This document shows, one piece after another, positions 18,454 to 26,121 of a stretch of 64,000 bases of DNA. Origin of the DNA: Proteus hauseri ATCC 700826 (GTDB taxonomy: Bacteria; Pseudomonadota; Gammaproteobacteria; Enterobacterales; Enterobacteriaceae); NCBI RefSeq assembly GCF_001654965.1, contig NZ_LXEV01000023.1, forward strand, positions 186,001 to 250,000, read 5' to 3'. Below the pieces are notes generated by a model that was not told where the DNA came from, did no database searches, and worked only from the letters and a program-made list of their open reading frames with translations. The position numbers were made by a program, and so were the translations under genes. Position 1 is the stretch's first letter, and each line of letters begins with the position of its first letter.

Positions 18454-19299
18454 GTGAGTAATAAAGAAACAACTCAAGAGAAAAATATTTATCGTCCAGC
18501 CCCACCGCGCTTAGTTCAAGTAAAATGTATTACTGATATTACTCCGGGTATGCGCTCGATAACTTTTACTAGTGATGATCTAGATACCTATCCTGATAAC
18601 ACGGGTGGTGCACATTTAAAAATATTCTTACCTGTAGATGGTCAAATCAAACCAACAATGCCTACATTCTCAGAAAAAGGGCCGGCTTGGCCAGAGAATG
18701 AACCAAGAGCCATTGTGCGTACTTATAGTGTTCGTGCAATTCGTCCTGAACAAAAAGAGATTGATATCGAATTTGCAGTACATGACGATGCAGGTCCCGC
18801 CATTAATTTTGCGATGAATGCAAAAGTAGGTGACTATATTGGTATTACCAACCCAGGTGGGCCAGACCCTTTATTAGCACCTGCATCTCATTACTATATG
18901 GCGGCCGACCCTAGCTCATTACCGGCATTAATAGCATTAATTGAAACAATGGCACCTGATATACAAGGTAAAGTCATTATTCGGGTAGATAATGAATCTG
19001 ATCGCCAAATAATTCAAGCACCTAAAAATTTAGAAATAATTTGGTTAATTGGTTCTGTTGAAGAACAGACGCAAAATTTAATCGACGAATTTATTTCATG
19101 GCAGTTACCACAAGAAGATGTGGCATTTTGGATTGCTGGTGAAGACAAGATTATTCGTGCTTTAAGACGTCATATTCGCCGCGATAAAGGCTATGATCGT
19201 AGCCAAATTTACGCTATCCCTTACTGGCGTTTTGGTTATAACGAAGAAGGTTATCATGCTGAGCGCCATCATGTTATGGATAACGAAGATGTAAGCTAA
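18454..19299 (+). CDS. Siderophore-interacting protein / NAD(P)H-dependent ferric-chelate reductase (ViuB/YqjH family)
   Basis: This cytoplasmic flavoprotein of 281 residues reduces ferric siderophores to release iron. The FAD-binding motif is RTYSVR (in IVRTYSVRAIRP), followed by the GDYIGITNPGGPDP loop. The C-terminal SIP signature AFWIAGEDKIIRALRRH and PYWRFGYNEEGYH are clear. Translation starts at a GTG with AGGT nine bases upstream; no ATG is in position. The Fur box upstream indicates iron repression. No siderophore synthesis genes are nearby, so it probably serves xenosiderophores or a distant locus. Confidence 0.9.
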   Translation: MSNKETTQEKNIYRPAPPRLVQVKCITDITPGMRSITFTSDDLDTYPDNTGGAHLKIFLPVDGQIKPTMPTFSEKGPAWPENEPRAIVRTYSVRAIRPEQKEIDIEFAVHDDAGPAINFAMNAKVGDYIGITNPGGPDPLLAPASHYYMAADPSSLPALIALIETMAPDIQGKVIIRVDNESDRQIIQAPKNLEIIWLIGSVEEQTQNLIDEFISWQLPQEDVAFWIAGEDKIIRALRRHIRRDKGYDRSQIYAIPYWRFGYNEEGYHAERHHVMDNEDVS

Positions 19300-19323
19300 T
19301 TAGGCATATTGAGTTGGTTGTAC

Positions 19324-19366
19324 AGGCTGTATATTGTTTCCCTCGACAATATACAGCCTTTTTATT
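19324..19366 (+). terminator. Terminator after the SIP gene
   Basis: AGGCTGTATATTGT at 19324-19337 pairs perfectly with ACAATATACAGCCT at 19346-19359 and TTTTATTT follows. It is a strong intrinsic terminator on the plus strand. Confidence 0.9.
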
Positions 19367-19405
19367 TAGTGCAGATGAACCTAATTTATCTTTTTTATTA
19401 AAAAA

Positions 19406-20191
19406 TTAATTGTGGTAAGCCGCTAATACATGCTGACATAAGGTTGAACGGACACAGTCTTCTTCTGTAAATCGGATTACACCAACTCGATTATTTGCCT
19501 CAAAACGCGTTAGTGCATCAGCTAAACCAGAAGCAACATTTGTCGATAAATCGCACTGTGTAATATCGCCATTAACTACGACTGTGACATTTTCCCCCAT
19601 TCGCGTAAGAAACAACTTCATTTGATTAATAGTCACATTTTGCGCTTCATCTAAAATAACAAATGCATTTTCAAAAGTACGTCCACGCATATAAGCAAAT
19701 GGTGCAATTTCTACTTTGCCAATTTCAGGACGTAAACAGTATTGTAAAAATGATGCGCCTAAACGCTTAACTAACACATCGTAGACAGGTCGAAAATAAG
19801 GTGCAAATTTTTCGGCAATATCGCCGGGTAAAAATCCCAAATCTTCATCAGCTTGTAATACAGGTCGAGTGACAATAATACGCTCTATTTCTTTATTAAT
19901 AAGCGCATCAGCTGCCATTGCTGCACTAAGAAAAGTTTTTCCACATCCTGCTTCTCCTGTTGCAAATACAAGATGTTGATGTCGTATGGCATTCATATAT
20001 TCGCGTTGCGCTTCTGTTCGTGGTGAAAGCACCCTTTCATCACGTTTTTCCCTCGCCATACCAATAGTATCAATAGCTTGAAATCCGGGTAACACAGTAA
20101 CGTTATCTTGATAAGAACCATTACGCTGTTCTTTGCGTGATGTACGTTTATTTTCTCGACGTAAACGTGTTGCTGCTTTTTGTCTACTCAT
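19406..20191 (-). CDS. phoH: PhoH-family P-loop ATPase
   Basis: This cytoplasmic ATP-binding protein of 261 residues is very close to E. coli PhoH. The Walker A motif is GEAGCGKT, Walker B is FVILDEAQN, and the run IVTRPVLQADEDLGFLPGDI is nearly invariant. PhoH-like ATPases are linked to RNA metabolism and, in E. coli, to phosphate starvation through PhoB. The N-terminal 35 residues are basic, possibly for nucleic acid binding. The region upstream carries its own promoter, a small frame and a strong hairpin, suggesting leader control. No clear Pho box was seen. Confidence 0.93.
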   Translation of the reverse strand: MSRQKAATRLRRENKRTSRKEQRNGSYQDNVTVLPGFQAIDTIGMAREKRDERVLSPRTEAQREYMNAIRHQHLVFATGEAGCGKTFLSAAMAADALINKEIERIIVTRPVLQADEDLGFLPGDIAEKFAPYFRPVYDVLVKRLGASFLQYCLRPEIGKVEIAPFAYMRGRTFENAFVILDEAQNVTINQMKLFLTRMGENVTVVVNGDITQCDLSTNVASGLADALTRFEANNRVGVIRFTEEDCVRSTLCQHVLAAYHN

Positions 20192-20278
20192 AGTGGTATT
20201 TACCCTTGTTAGTCTTCAAAAAGTTATAGACATCAATCTGCATTCCATGTGATTACAAGGTGAGTCCCCTTTTAGACT

Positions 20279-20401
20279 CTAGTTATAAAAAAACAAGTTA
20301 TTGAAAATAAAAAACCGGTCGCAATTCAGATTATTAGCAACTAATAATCGATTGTTACCGGTTTCATACGCAAGGTACGTTATTTTCATTGCTTCTGTCA
20401 T
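20279..20401 (-). CDS. Possible 40-residue leader/small protein upstream of phoH
   Basis: An ATG at 20401 with GGGGA seven bases upstream opens a 40-codon frame (starting MTEAMKITYLAYETGNN) that runs right through the hairpin at 20312-20364 and ends at 20279. A strong promoter lies just upstream. An overlapping 13-codon frame begins four bases earlier at 20405. Ribosomes on either would affect folding of the hairpin. I recognise no homologue, and it may not be translated at all. Confidence 0.35.
   Translation of the reverse strand: MTEAMKITYLAYETGNNRLLVANNLNCDRFFIFNNLFFYN
20303..20364 (-). terminator. Attenuator/sRNA-type terminator hairpin upstream of phoH
   Basis: AAACCGGT at 20312-20319 pairs with ACCGGTTT at 20357-20364 and, inside, GATTATTAG at 20329-20337 pairs with CTAATAATC at 20341-20349 around a three-base loop. 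On the minus strand a TTTTTTATTTT run follows. It lies about 120 bases before phoH and 90 bases after a promoter, so it either ends a small RNA of about 140 bases or acts as an attenuator for phoH. Confidence 0.7.
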
Positions 20402-20451
20402 TCATATTCCCCATCATGGAGTTAAAGTGAAATTTAACGAAGCTATATGAC

Positions 20452-20481
20452 AGTATAATGACAATGAAAATTTTTTTTCAA
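20452..20481 (-). promoter_or_regulatory. Sigma70-type promoter upstream of the phoH leader
   Basis: On the minus strand TTGAAA (20476-20481) and TATACT (20452-20457) are separated by 18 bases, close to consensus. The predicted transcript begins near 20445 and runs into the hairpin at 20364. Confidence 0.6.
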
Positions 20482-20550
20482 TAAGATAGTGGGTAATAAC
20501 GAGAGATGGTTAACATTTAAATAACATATTTTGTTATTTAAGGAGGAATA

Positions 20551-20994
20551 ATGAAATTTTTACGTTTACCTTTTATTTATTGGCTATTGCTTAACGCTAT
20601 TCCATTTGTTGGTTTTGAACTTCATTCTGCCACCATTAAAACGGGATCCTTTTTTTATTTAGGTTTATTAACCGTAATAACTTCTGGTATTTGGCTTTTT
20701 TATTGCCTTTCATTTTTTATCAAACAAAAAACCTCACCGAATCCTAATCACACGCCACAACAATTGGTAACAAGTGGCCCTTATAAAATTAGCCGAAATC
20801 CTATGTATCTGGGTTTTCTTGATATCAGTATTGGGTTATTTTTTATTTTTGGTAATTGGGGATTTTTAGGTGCTGCAATAGCGTTCTTTTTTATTACTGA
20901 TCGCTACACAATAGTGAAAGAAGAAAAACTATTAAGTGAATTGTTTCCACAAACGTGGCAACAATATTGTCGCCACGTTCGTCGTTGGATCTAA
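20551..20994 (+). CDS. Isoprenylcysteine/phospholipid methyltransferase-family membrane protein
   Basis: This 147-residue inner-membrane protein has about four helices and the ICMT/PEMT-type motif TSGPYKISRNPMYLGF followed by a C-terminal EEKLLSELF segment. In this family that RNPMYLG motif and the distal Glu pair bind S-adenosylmethionine. A near-perfect AAGGAGG lies six bases ahead of the ATG, suggesting efficient translation. Bacterial members methylate diverse small or lipid substrates; the substrate here is unknown. It is a single-gene unit. Confidence 0.85.
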   Translation: MKFLRLPFIYWLLLNAIPFVGFELHSATIKTGSFFYLGLLTVITSGIWLFYCLSFFIKQKTSPNPNHTPQQLVTSGPYKISRNPMYLGFLDISIGLFFIFGNWGFLGAAIAFFFITDRYTIVKEEKLLSELFPQTWQQYCRHVRRWI

Positions 20995-21009
20995 TTAATT
21001 AATTAACTG

Positions 21010-22014
21010 TTAAGGCTGTTTACAATTATTCGCTAATCGATAACCAGCTTTAGTTGCTTCGCTTTCAGTTGCAAAATAAACAGCATTTTTATCAGACATA
21101 TTTTTATACCCCGAACAGTGGGAAAAATGATAAATTTTGCTATTTATATTACCTTTAATTTCACCATTTTGAGCCTGCCCTTTATTAGCAGTACTACTAG
21201 AAACGGGTTGAGATGTATTTGTTGCAGCTCGGTTTGTCGATGCCGAACTATTTGCAGTTAATCCTGCTCCACTATTTTTATGACCTAATTGCCATTTGAC
21301 TTGCCCTGTAACAAAAGGATTATGGTGCCCCATAATTCTGGCAATTCGATTATCTCGTTCAATTTCCCATGCTAAAGGCGGATAAGAACGATCCCATGCC
21401 ATAAAAAGTTGTTGCTGCTGACGAGACATAGAAAGGTTGTAGCGGTCGTGCAAATAGAAATAAACTCTTGCGACTTGCCCTTTCACTTCATTTCGTGGTT
21501 CAAAAGTACGAGAAGCAAAATCAACCCGACTACGACATTGCCCATATTGATAAGGAGCCTGCCCAGATAATTGACCAAAACTAAAGTTGCTACGATCCCC
21601 ATTAACTTCGCCAATAGACGGCGCTAAATTATGTAAGTTAGCTTCAATCACTCTAAATACAGGATCTGTTTTTACACAGTTAGTACGCCCACCATTTTGC
21701 CAACATTGGCGCTGATGCCCAAAAACCCAAGCAGGAACAATATGTTCCCATTCAATACGCATTGCTCTAGTTTGCTGTGTTCTTACTTTATAACCACAAC
21801 TGGCTAAATTAACTTGTCCACCTGACTTACCCGTCCATTCCCAATCACAGCCACAATAAATTGTGCCTTCTTTTTGTTGATTTCGATCATGATAAATCTC
21901 TTTTTTTGCTATCTCTTTTGCTTTAGAAAAATTTTCTGGTGCTTGCGCTTGCACGCTCAGAACAATAAAAAACAAACCTAACAATATTGTGAACTGGTGT
22001 ATTATTTTTCTCAA
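21010..22014 (-). CDS. endA: Endonuclease I (EndA) with an added C-terminal domain
   Basis: This is a secreted or periplasmic non-specific DNase. A signal peptide (about residues 1-23) is followed by the endonuclease I domain, with the catalytic MRIEWEHIVPAWVFG motif and NLAPSIGEVNGDRSNF. The protein is 334 residues, about 100 longer than E. coli EndA. The extra part is a Ser/Ala/Asn-rich linker (about 245-285) and a compact end domain with KGNINSKIYHFSHCSGY and AGYRLANNC, resembling the small domain found at the C-terminus of some thermonucleases. The only start that fits the signal peptide is TTG at 22014, with AAGG upstream. Confidence 0.9.
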   Translation of the reverse strand: MRKIIHQFTILLGLFFIVLSVQAQAPENFSKAKEIAKKEIYHDRNQQKEGTIYCGCDWEWTGKSGGQVNLASCGYKVRTQQTRAMRIEWEHIVPAWVFGHQRQCWQNGGRTNCVKTDPVFRVIEANLHNLAPSIGEVNGDRSNFSFGQLSGQAPYQYGQCRSRVDFASRTFEPRNEVKGQVARVYFYLHDRYNLSMSRQQQQLFMAWDRSYPPLAWEIERDNRIARIMGHHNPFVTGQVKWQLGHKNSGAGLTANSSASTNRAATNTSQPVSSSTANKGQAQNGEIKGNINSKIYHFSHCSGYKNMSDKNAVYFATESEATKAGYRLANNCKQP

Positions 22015-22192
22015 AGTGATATCTGCCTTACTCTCTATTTAATTAATACAAATAAAGTTAATGGTTATTAACTAACTAATAATCCTATCTTTATTTTTCT
22101 TTATATTAACCTTTTTTGATTACTTTTGGACTACCTTTCTTTTTATTTTTATTACAATTAATTAATCAAAAATAAAACAATAAGCGTGAAAG

Positions 22193-22282
22193 ATGATAGA
22201 AAAAGGCGTTATTCATGTCATTAACCAAAAAGGGATTTGCTATGGTTTAGCCATTGCTAATTTAGAGAGATTCAAAAAATGA
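22193..22282 (+). CDS. Possible 29-residue protein coupled to the next small gene
   Basis: An ATG at 22193 opens a 29-codon frame (beginning MIEKGVIHVINQKGICYG) whose TGA overlaps the ATG of the following 60-residue gene in an ATGA arrangement. That overlap suggests translational coupling. No homologue is recognised, and the upstream ribosome site (GTGAAAG) is weak, so it may be only a leader frame. Confidence 0.4.
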   Translation: MIEKGVIHVINQKGICYGLAIANLERFKK

Positions 22283-22461
22283 ATGAGAATATGCTGAATT
22301 TAATGGATGAGTTAGTTGAAATTACAAAAAAGCATGCGAATAACGAAGATGTTAAAGCGCATGCTAGTTTAGAGTCTGAAAATAAACTGCGGATCCAAAT
22401 CATTATCTCTGATAAAAATGAACTGGATATTACTCTAAATTCACTACAACACGCTGTCTAA
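22279..22461 (+). CDS. Small acidic protein of unknown function
   Basis: This is a 60-residue acidic protein starting MNENMLNLMDELVEITKKH. It appears alpha-helical at the N-terminus, with a beta-prone KLRIQIIISDKNELDITL stretch after it. It overlaps the preceding 29-codon frame by four bases and its stop directly abuts the stop of convergent yjjB. No family is recognised. AGAG about nine bases upstream could be the ribosome site. Confidence 0.55.
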   Translation: MNENMLNLMDELVEITKKHANNEDVKAHASLESENKLRIQIIISDKNELDITLNSLQHAV

Positions 22462-22950
22462 TTACACACTCGGACGCTTACGATATAACCATAATCCCGG
22501 CAAGGATAGCCCGATAGAAAGCGCACCGACAATAAATGAAGCTTTAAGGAAATTAGTAACTAAAGCTTCAAAAATTTCCGCGCTATATCCCACTTGCGTT
22601 AATTTAACCACTGAGATCATCGCGATATATGCATTTATTCCGGGGAACATTGGAATAACCGCGGCCACAGTAAAGACTTTAGGATGTGCTAACCACCAAC
22701 GTGACCATTGAATACCAATAAACCCAACTAAAATTGCAGCACAAAAACTCGCCCACTCAATATTCATACCACTCATTATTAATAATGTGCGCGAACCGTG
22801 CCCTATTGCACCTAATGCAGCGCAGTATTTTAGTGCTCGTAATGGCACATTAAACACCATCGCAAAACCAACAGCTGGGATGGCGGCTAAAATCATATCT
22901 TCAATAAGTGTGAGGATAATATTTATTATGCCCAATCTCTTAACTCCCAT
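22462..22950 (-). CDS. yjjB: YjjB-family membrane protein (ThrE-type exporter, short part)
   Basis: This 162-residue inner-membrane protein has four to five helices. It matches E. coli Yjj[51 protein letters not shown] and [16 protein letters not shown]. The frame is open upstream, but the ATG at 22950 gives MGV as in YjjB. YjjB and YjjP together correspond to the two halves of the ThrE threonine/serine exporter and are linked to succinate export in E. coli. It overlaps the end of yjjP by 25 bases. Confidence 0.9.
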   Translation of the reverse strand: MGVKRLGIINIILTLIEDMILAAIPAVGFAMVFNVPLRALKYCAALGAIGHGSRTLLIMSGMNIEWASFCAAILVGFIGIQWSRWWLAHPKVFTVAAVIPMFPGINAYIAMISVVKLTQVGYSAEIFEALVTNFLKASFIVGALSIGLSLPGLWLYRKRPSV

Positions 22951-23729
22951 ACTGCCATAGCTAAAATTACACCTAGACAAGTAGCCAAGGTTAACATTGT
23001 CGCCATTGCCCAACGTGCTAATCCCGTATTTACATGACCTTTAAACATATCAGCAACAGCATTTATTAAAGGAAATCCGGGAACTAATAATAAGACACTA
23101 GCGGCCATGGAAATAGTCGCCGTTGTTTGAAAATATGGCAATTTTAATAGAAAACCAGAAACAGAAGTCGCAACAAATGCAGTAATACAGAAATTAATTA
23201 ACGGGTTCATTTGGCGATGCGTTAATATTTGTCTAACAAACATTCCGAAACCACCACCCATTGCAGAAACTAAAAATCCATCCCAATTACCGCCATTTAA
23301 TTTAGAGAAACACCCACAAGAGAGCGCCACCATAAATATAATTACCCAACGGGGATATCTTAGCGGTTTTATATGTTCAAAACGTTTTCTGGCTTCAACA
23401 ATATCAGCGAGATGGTGTTCAACAAGAATAACAATATGCTGAACCTCAGTAACTACGTGCATATTAATGCCGCGATCTACTATTTTTCGTGTCGAGGTTT
23501 GACAATGTCCATTCACAATGGTGGTTAACACCACCGCATTGGCTGAGATTGCGCTCTCTACTTGATGGACACCTAACGCAAGCCCTAAGCGGGTTGATAA
23601 TTGTTCAACCAACATACTCTCAGCCCCATGTTGTAATAACAACAAGGCTGTTTGGATACATAATTTAGTAATTTCACGCTGCTTATCTTCTGAAATGGCA
23701 TAGTGTTCTGCCATTATTTCATTGTCCAT
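22926..23729 (-). CDS. yjjP: YjjP-family membrane protein (ThrE-type exporter, long part)
   Basis: This 267-residue protein has a cytoplasmic N-terminal domain ([20 protein letters not shown]) and about five helices, ending with [20 protein letters not shown]. It closely follows E. coli YjjP. The frame is open back to 23792, but the ATG at 23729 has AAGG seven bases upstream and fits the family start. It is the first gene of yjjPB; both proteins are needed for transport. Confidence 0.9.
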   Translation of the reverse strand: MDNEIMAEHYAISEDKQREITKLCIQTALLLLQHGAESMLVEQLSTRLGLALGVHQVESAISANAVVLTTIVNGHCQTSTRKIVDRGINMHVVTEVQHIVILVEHHLADIVEARKRFEHIKPLRYPRWVIIFMVALSCGCFSKLNGGNWDGFLVSAMGGGFGMFVRQILTHRQMNPLINFCITAFVATSVSGFLLKLPYFQTTATISMAASVLLLVPGFPLINAVADMFKGHVNTGLARWAMATMLTLATCLGVILAMAVWELRDWA

Positions 23730-23989
23730 GCTACGCCTTAGTATTAATAAAAAATGAGCAATACTTATGTAAAGTTTATCAGTATAGCTCACTCTCTGCT
23801 TTATAAACTTCGTGGACTATTATGAACAATTAAAAGATTTAAGGCTGTAAGTAGATCAAGTTTTTATTAGACATTAAATTGATAAAGATAAATGCCTTTT
23901 TTAGCAAGCATAGAGAGTTAATAATATATCTACAATAAAGGCATCTTAAATTAAGTGCCTCATATAATGCATTATTAAGATTTATTATC

Positions 23990-24319
23990 TTACAACCCCC
24001 CTACTTTTACATAAGCATCATTTCGTGTTTCTGCGACAAAAACAGTTGTGCCATATACTGCAAAAATGACTGAAGATAATTGCGTTAATTGTACTTTGTC
24101 ATCAGTTTGTGGGTTTACAGTCATAATCATACCAGCACAATATTCACTCAATAAAAATTTACCTTTTTAACCAACGCTCTACTGCTTTCATTCCCTCCAT
24201 ATCTTCTTTTTCGTTTTTCCTATTAATACTAAATCCATCTCAGAAGACCGGCTATTAGCATGCGCTAATGTTTGAGAAAAAACTTGCATTGTCACAATAG
24301 GAAACTGTGTAATATTCAT
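23990..24319 (-). pseudogene. Decayed small gene, two frameshifts
   Basis: An ATG at 24319 opens MNITQFPIVTMQVFSQTLAH and stays open for 43 codons, then stops after an A-rich run. A second frame continues with EDMEGMKAVERWLK, and a third with LLSEYCAGMIMTVNPQTDD and FAVYGTTVFVAETRND to a stop at 23990. The three pieces join smoothly if two one-base frameshifts are repaired, so this looks like a broken gene of about 105 codons. The family is not recognised. A weak Fur-like site lies upstream. Confidence 0.5.
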
Positions 24320-24409
24320 AAATTAAAAATGTTTATTATTCATAATATTATCTTATCTCTAATCTATAAATAGAGATCAAACACGTTAAGCTAAGCACAT
24401 TCTCTCGCC

Positions 24410-24428
24410 AGTAATAATTATCATTATT
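24410..24428. promoter_or_regulatory. Possible Fur box upstream of the decayed gene
   Basis: The sequence here agrees with the 19-base Fur consensus at about 14 positions, including TAAT and ATCATTAT. It is about 90 bases upstream of the pseudogene start. AT-rich sequence makes chance matches likely. Confidence 0.3.
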
Positions 24429-24490
24429 AAATAACTATCGTATTAAAAAATAATTTACGGATGACTAGTAGAAGTAGCAAGAAAATAGCA

Positions 24491-24525
24491 CAAAAAAAGC
24501 CCCTTACTACAGCATTAGGGGCTTT
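24491..24525 (-). terminator. Terminator after the first Usp gene
   Basis: AAAGCCCCT at 24496-24504 pairs with AGGGGCTTT at 24517-24525, and a run of seven T follows on the minus strand. It ends the usp gene just upstream of it. Confidence 0.85.
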
Positions 24526-24533
24526 ATAAAAGA

Positions 24534-24971
24534 CTAGCGTACTACTAAGACAGATTGTTTCGCATAAGCAACAATACCTGATGCGTTAGATCCTAATAGA
24601 TGTGTTGAAATACTTGGACGACGAGAACCCACAATAATTAAATCTGCGTTAATTTTTTCAGCGAGTTCTAGTACTTTATCTCTTGCAGAGCCAAAAGCAG
24701 CAGAATATTCAATTTGCTCTGTTGGTAAATCAACAGAATCAACCAGTTCTTTTAATTGCTCTTGAACTCGTTCAATTGCTTTGTTAGCAAATGAACTTAA
24801 CATATCGTAATGGTAGCTATAACTAATAGAGAAACGGGAAATATCAGGAATAGCGTGGAATAAATGTAATTTTGCACCTTCAAGTTTTGCAATATATACC
24901 GCATGTTGCAATGCTTTGGTTGTCAATTCATCTTCTGCGATATCAACAGGTACTAGTATAGTTTTATACAT
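24534..24971 (-). CDS. Universal stress protein, UspF-like
   Basis: This 145-residue cytoplasmic USP starts MYKTILVPVDIAEDELTTK. The ATP-binding signature near the C-terminus (G-x2-G-x9-G-S) appears as GSRRPSISTHLLGSNASG, ending AKQSVLVVR. It is closest in pattern to E. coli UspF/UspG. It is followed by a strong terminator and preceded by a small membrane-protein gene and a second USP of the same type on the same strand. Confidence 0.9.
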   Translation of the reverse strand: MYKTILVPVDIAEDELTTKALQHAVYIAKLEGAKLHLFHAIPDISRFSISYSYHYDMLSSFANKAIERVQEQLKELVDSVDLPTEQIEYSAAFGSARDKVLELAEKINADLIIVGSRRPSISTHLLGSNASGIVAYAKQSVLVVR

Positions 24972-25036
24972 AGTGACTCCTCGTTATTAGATTATAATCT
25001 GTTTATTATTGTAGCCTAAAATAACAACATTCTCGT

Positions 25037-25375
25037 TTAATCTTCTTCAAGGTGCCATTTATGGAGTTGCCGGTGTATAAACGGAGTCACGACAAGCCCA
25101 ATGGATAAAATAAATACACATTGAAGAAATAAGCCATAAATTGCAATGAAAAAACGCCCAGTCGGTGTGACTGGTGCAGGCTCTACCGGTTGTCCACTAA
25201 GCATGGATATTGCATTTAATGAAGATTCCATAATTGAATGACCTTCAATTAAATAAAACCCCAACACACCTGGTAATAATCCTAAAAAAAAGAAGATAAG
25301 CCCTATTAAATAATAGCGTAAGATGCGTAGAATAAAATGATCAAGCCTTAAAAGTTCTTCTGTGAATTTTTCCAT
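25037..25375 (-). CDS. Small two-helix membrane protein of unknown function
   Basis: This 112-residue protein has two predicted transmembrane segments (about residues 18-42, LRYYLIGLIFFFLGLLPGVL, and 75-98, IAIYGLFLQCVFILSIGLVV). A loop between them contains MLSGQPVEPAPVTPTG. The N- and C-termini are charged and probably cytoplasmic. It lies between two UspF-like genes on the same strand with gaps of 65 and 120 bases. I do not recognise the family. It could be a membrane sensor or ion-pathway partner for the stress proteins, but nothing in the sequence proves this. Confidence 0.7.
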   Translation of the reverse strand: MEKFTEELLRLDHFILRILRYYLIGLIFFFLGLLPGVLGFYLIEGHSIMESSLNAISMLSGQPVEPAPVTPTGRFFIAIYGLFLQCVFILSIGLVVTPFIHRQLHKWHLEED

Positions 25376-25495
25376 TCTTATTCACTCTATAGACGGTTTA
25401 CTTGATAAACAGCATATTTTATAAATAAGATAACACTGTGTAAGAATGGCAAAAAATATGCCATGAGAAAACCTCATAGCATATTAATGAATATA

Positions 25496-25924
25496 TTAAC
25501 GAACAACTAATACCGAAATATCAGCATAACGAACAACACCAGCTGCCGTTGAACCTAATAAATGAGTACTGATATTTGGTCTGCGTGAACCGATCACGAT
25601 TAAGTCTGCATTAATATCTTTTGCTGTAACTAATATTTCATCGCGTGGTGAGCCAAAAGTTACCGTATAAGCGACTTTTTCGGCAGGTAAATCAATGGAG
25701 TCCACTAACATTTGCATATCATTTTCAGCTTTTACTGTCGCTTTATCTTTAATTTCTGGATATCCCAGAGAATAAGCATTAATGATTGCCGAAGAGATAG
25801 GAAGAACATGAATTAAATGTAAATTAGCTCCGGTTTCTTTCGCTAAATACAGTGCATGTCGAACAGCCTTGCTGGTTAGCTCTTCTTCTACAATATCGAT
25901 AGGTACTAAAATTGTTTTATACAT
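25496..25924 (-). CDS. Universal stress protein, UspF-like, second copy
   Basis: This 142-residue USP is clearly paralogous to the one at 24534 (MYKTILVPIDIVEEELTSKA; C-terminal GSRRPNISTHLLGSTAAG). A longer frame would use TTG at 25939, but the ATG at 25924 has AGAGGAG upstream and aligns with the paralogue. It is the first of three genes (usp, membrane protein, usp) read in the same direction. Confidence 0.9.
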   Translation of the reverse strand: MYKTILVPIDIVEEELTSKAVRHALYLAKETGANLHLIHVLPISSAIINAYSLGYPEIKDKATVKAENDMQMLVDSIDLPAEKVAYTVTFGSPRDEILVTAKDINADLIVIGSRRPNISTHLLGSTAAGVVRYADISVLVVR

Positions 25925-26121
25925 AATAACTCCTCTCAACTCTCCATTTGCCCTAATACTACCGCAATAACCCCAAGATTACTGTGAGTGAATTAACTAA
26001 AAGCAATCTAATGTCAATTATAAACCAACTTTAATTATTAATACCTTAACGCTGATAATAAAAAAACTTTTTAATATTAACGCTCATTAGACTAGTAAAA
26101 ATTCCGATTAAAAATCTGCAT

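Noticed and set aside
18435-18461. Eight-codon frame overlapping the SIP start
   Set aside because: Too short to distinguish from chance; the GTG at 18454 has its own ribosome site.
25037-25375. Potassium channel-like protein
   Set aside because: Two helices and a loop suggested a pore, but no TVGYG-like selectivity motif is present.
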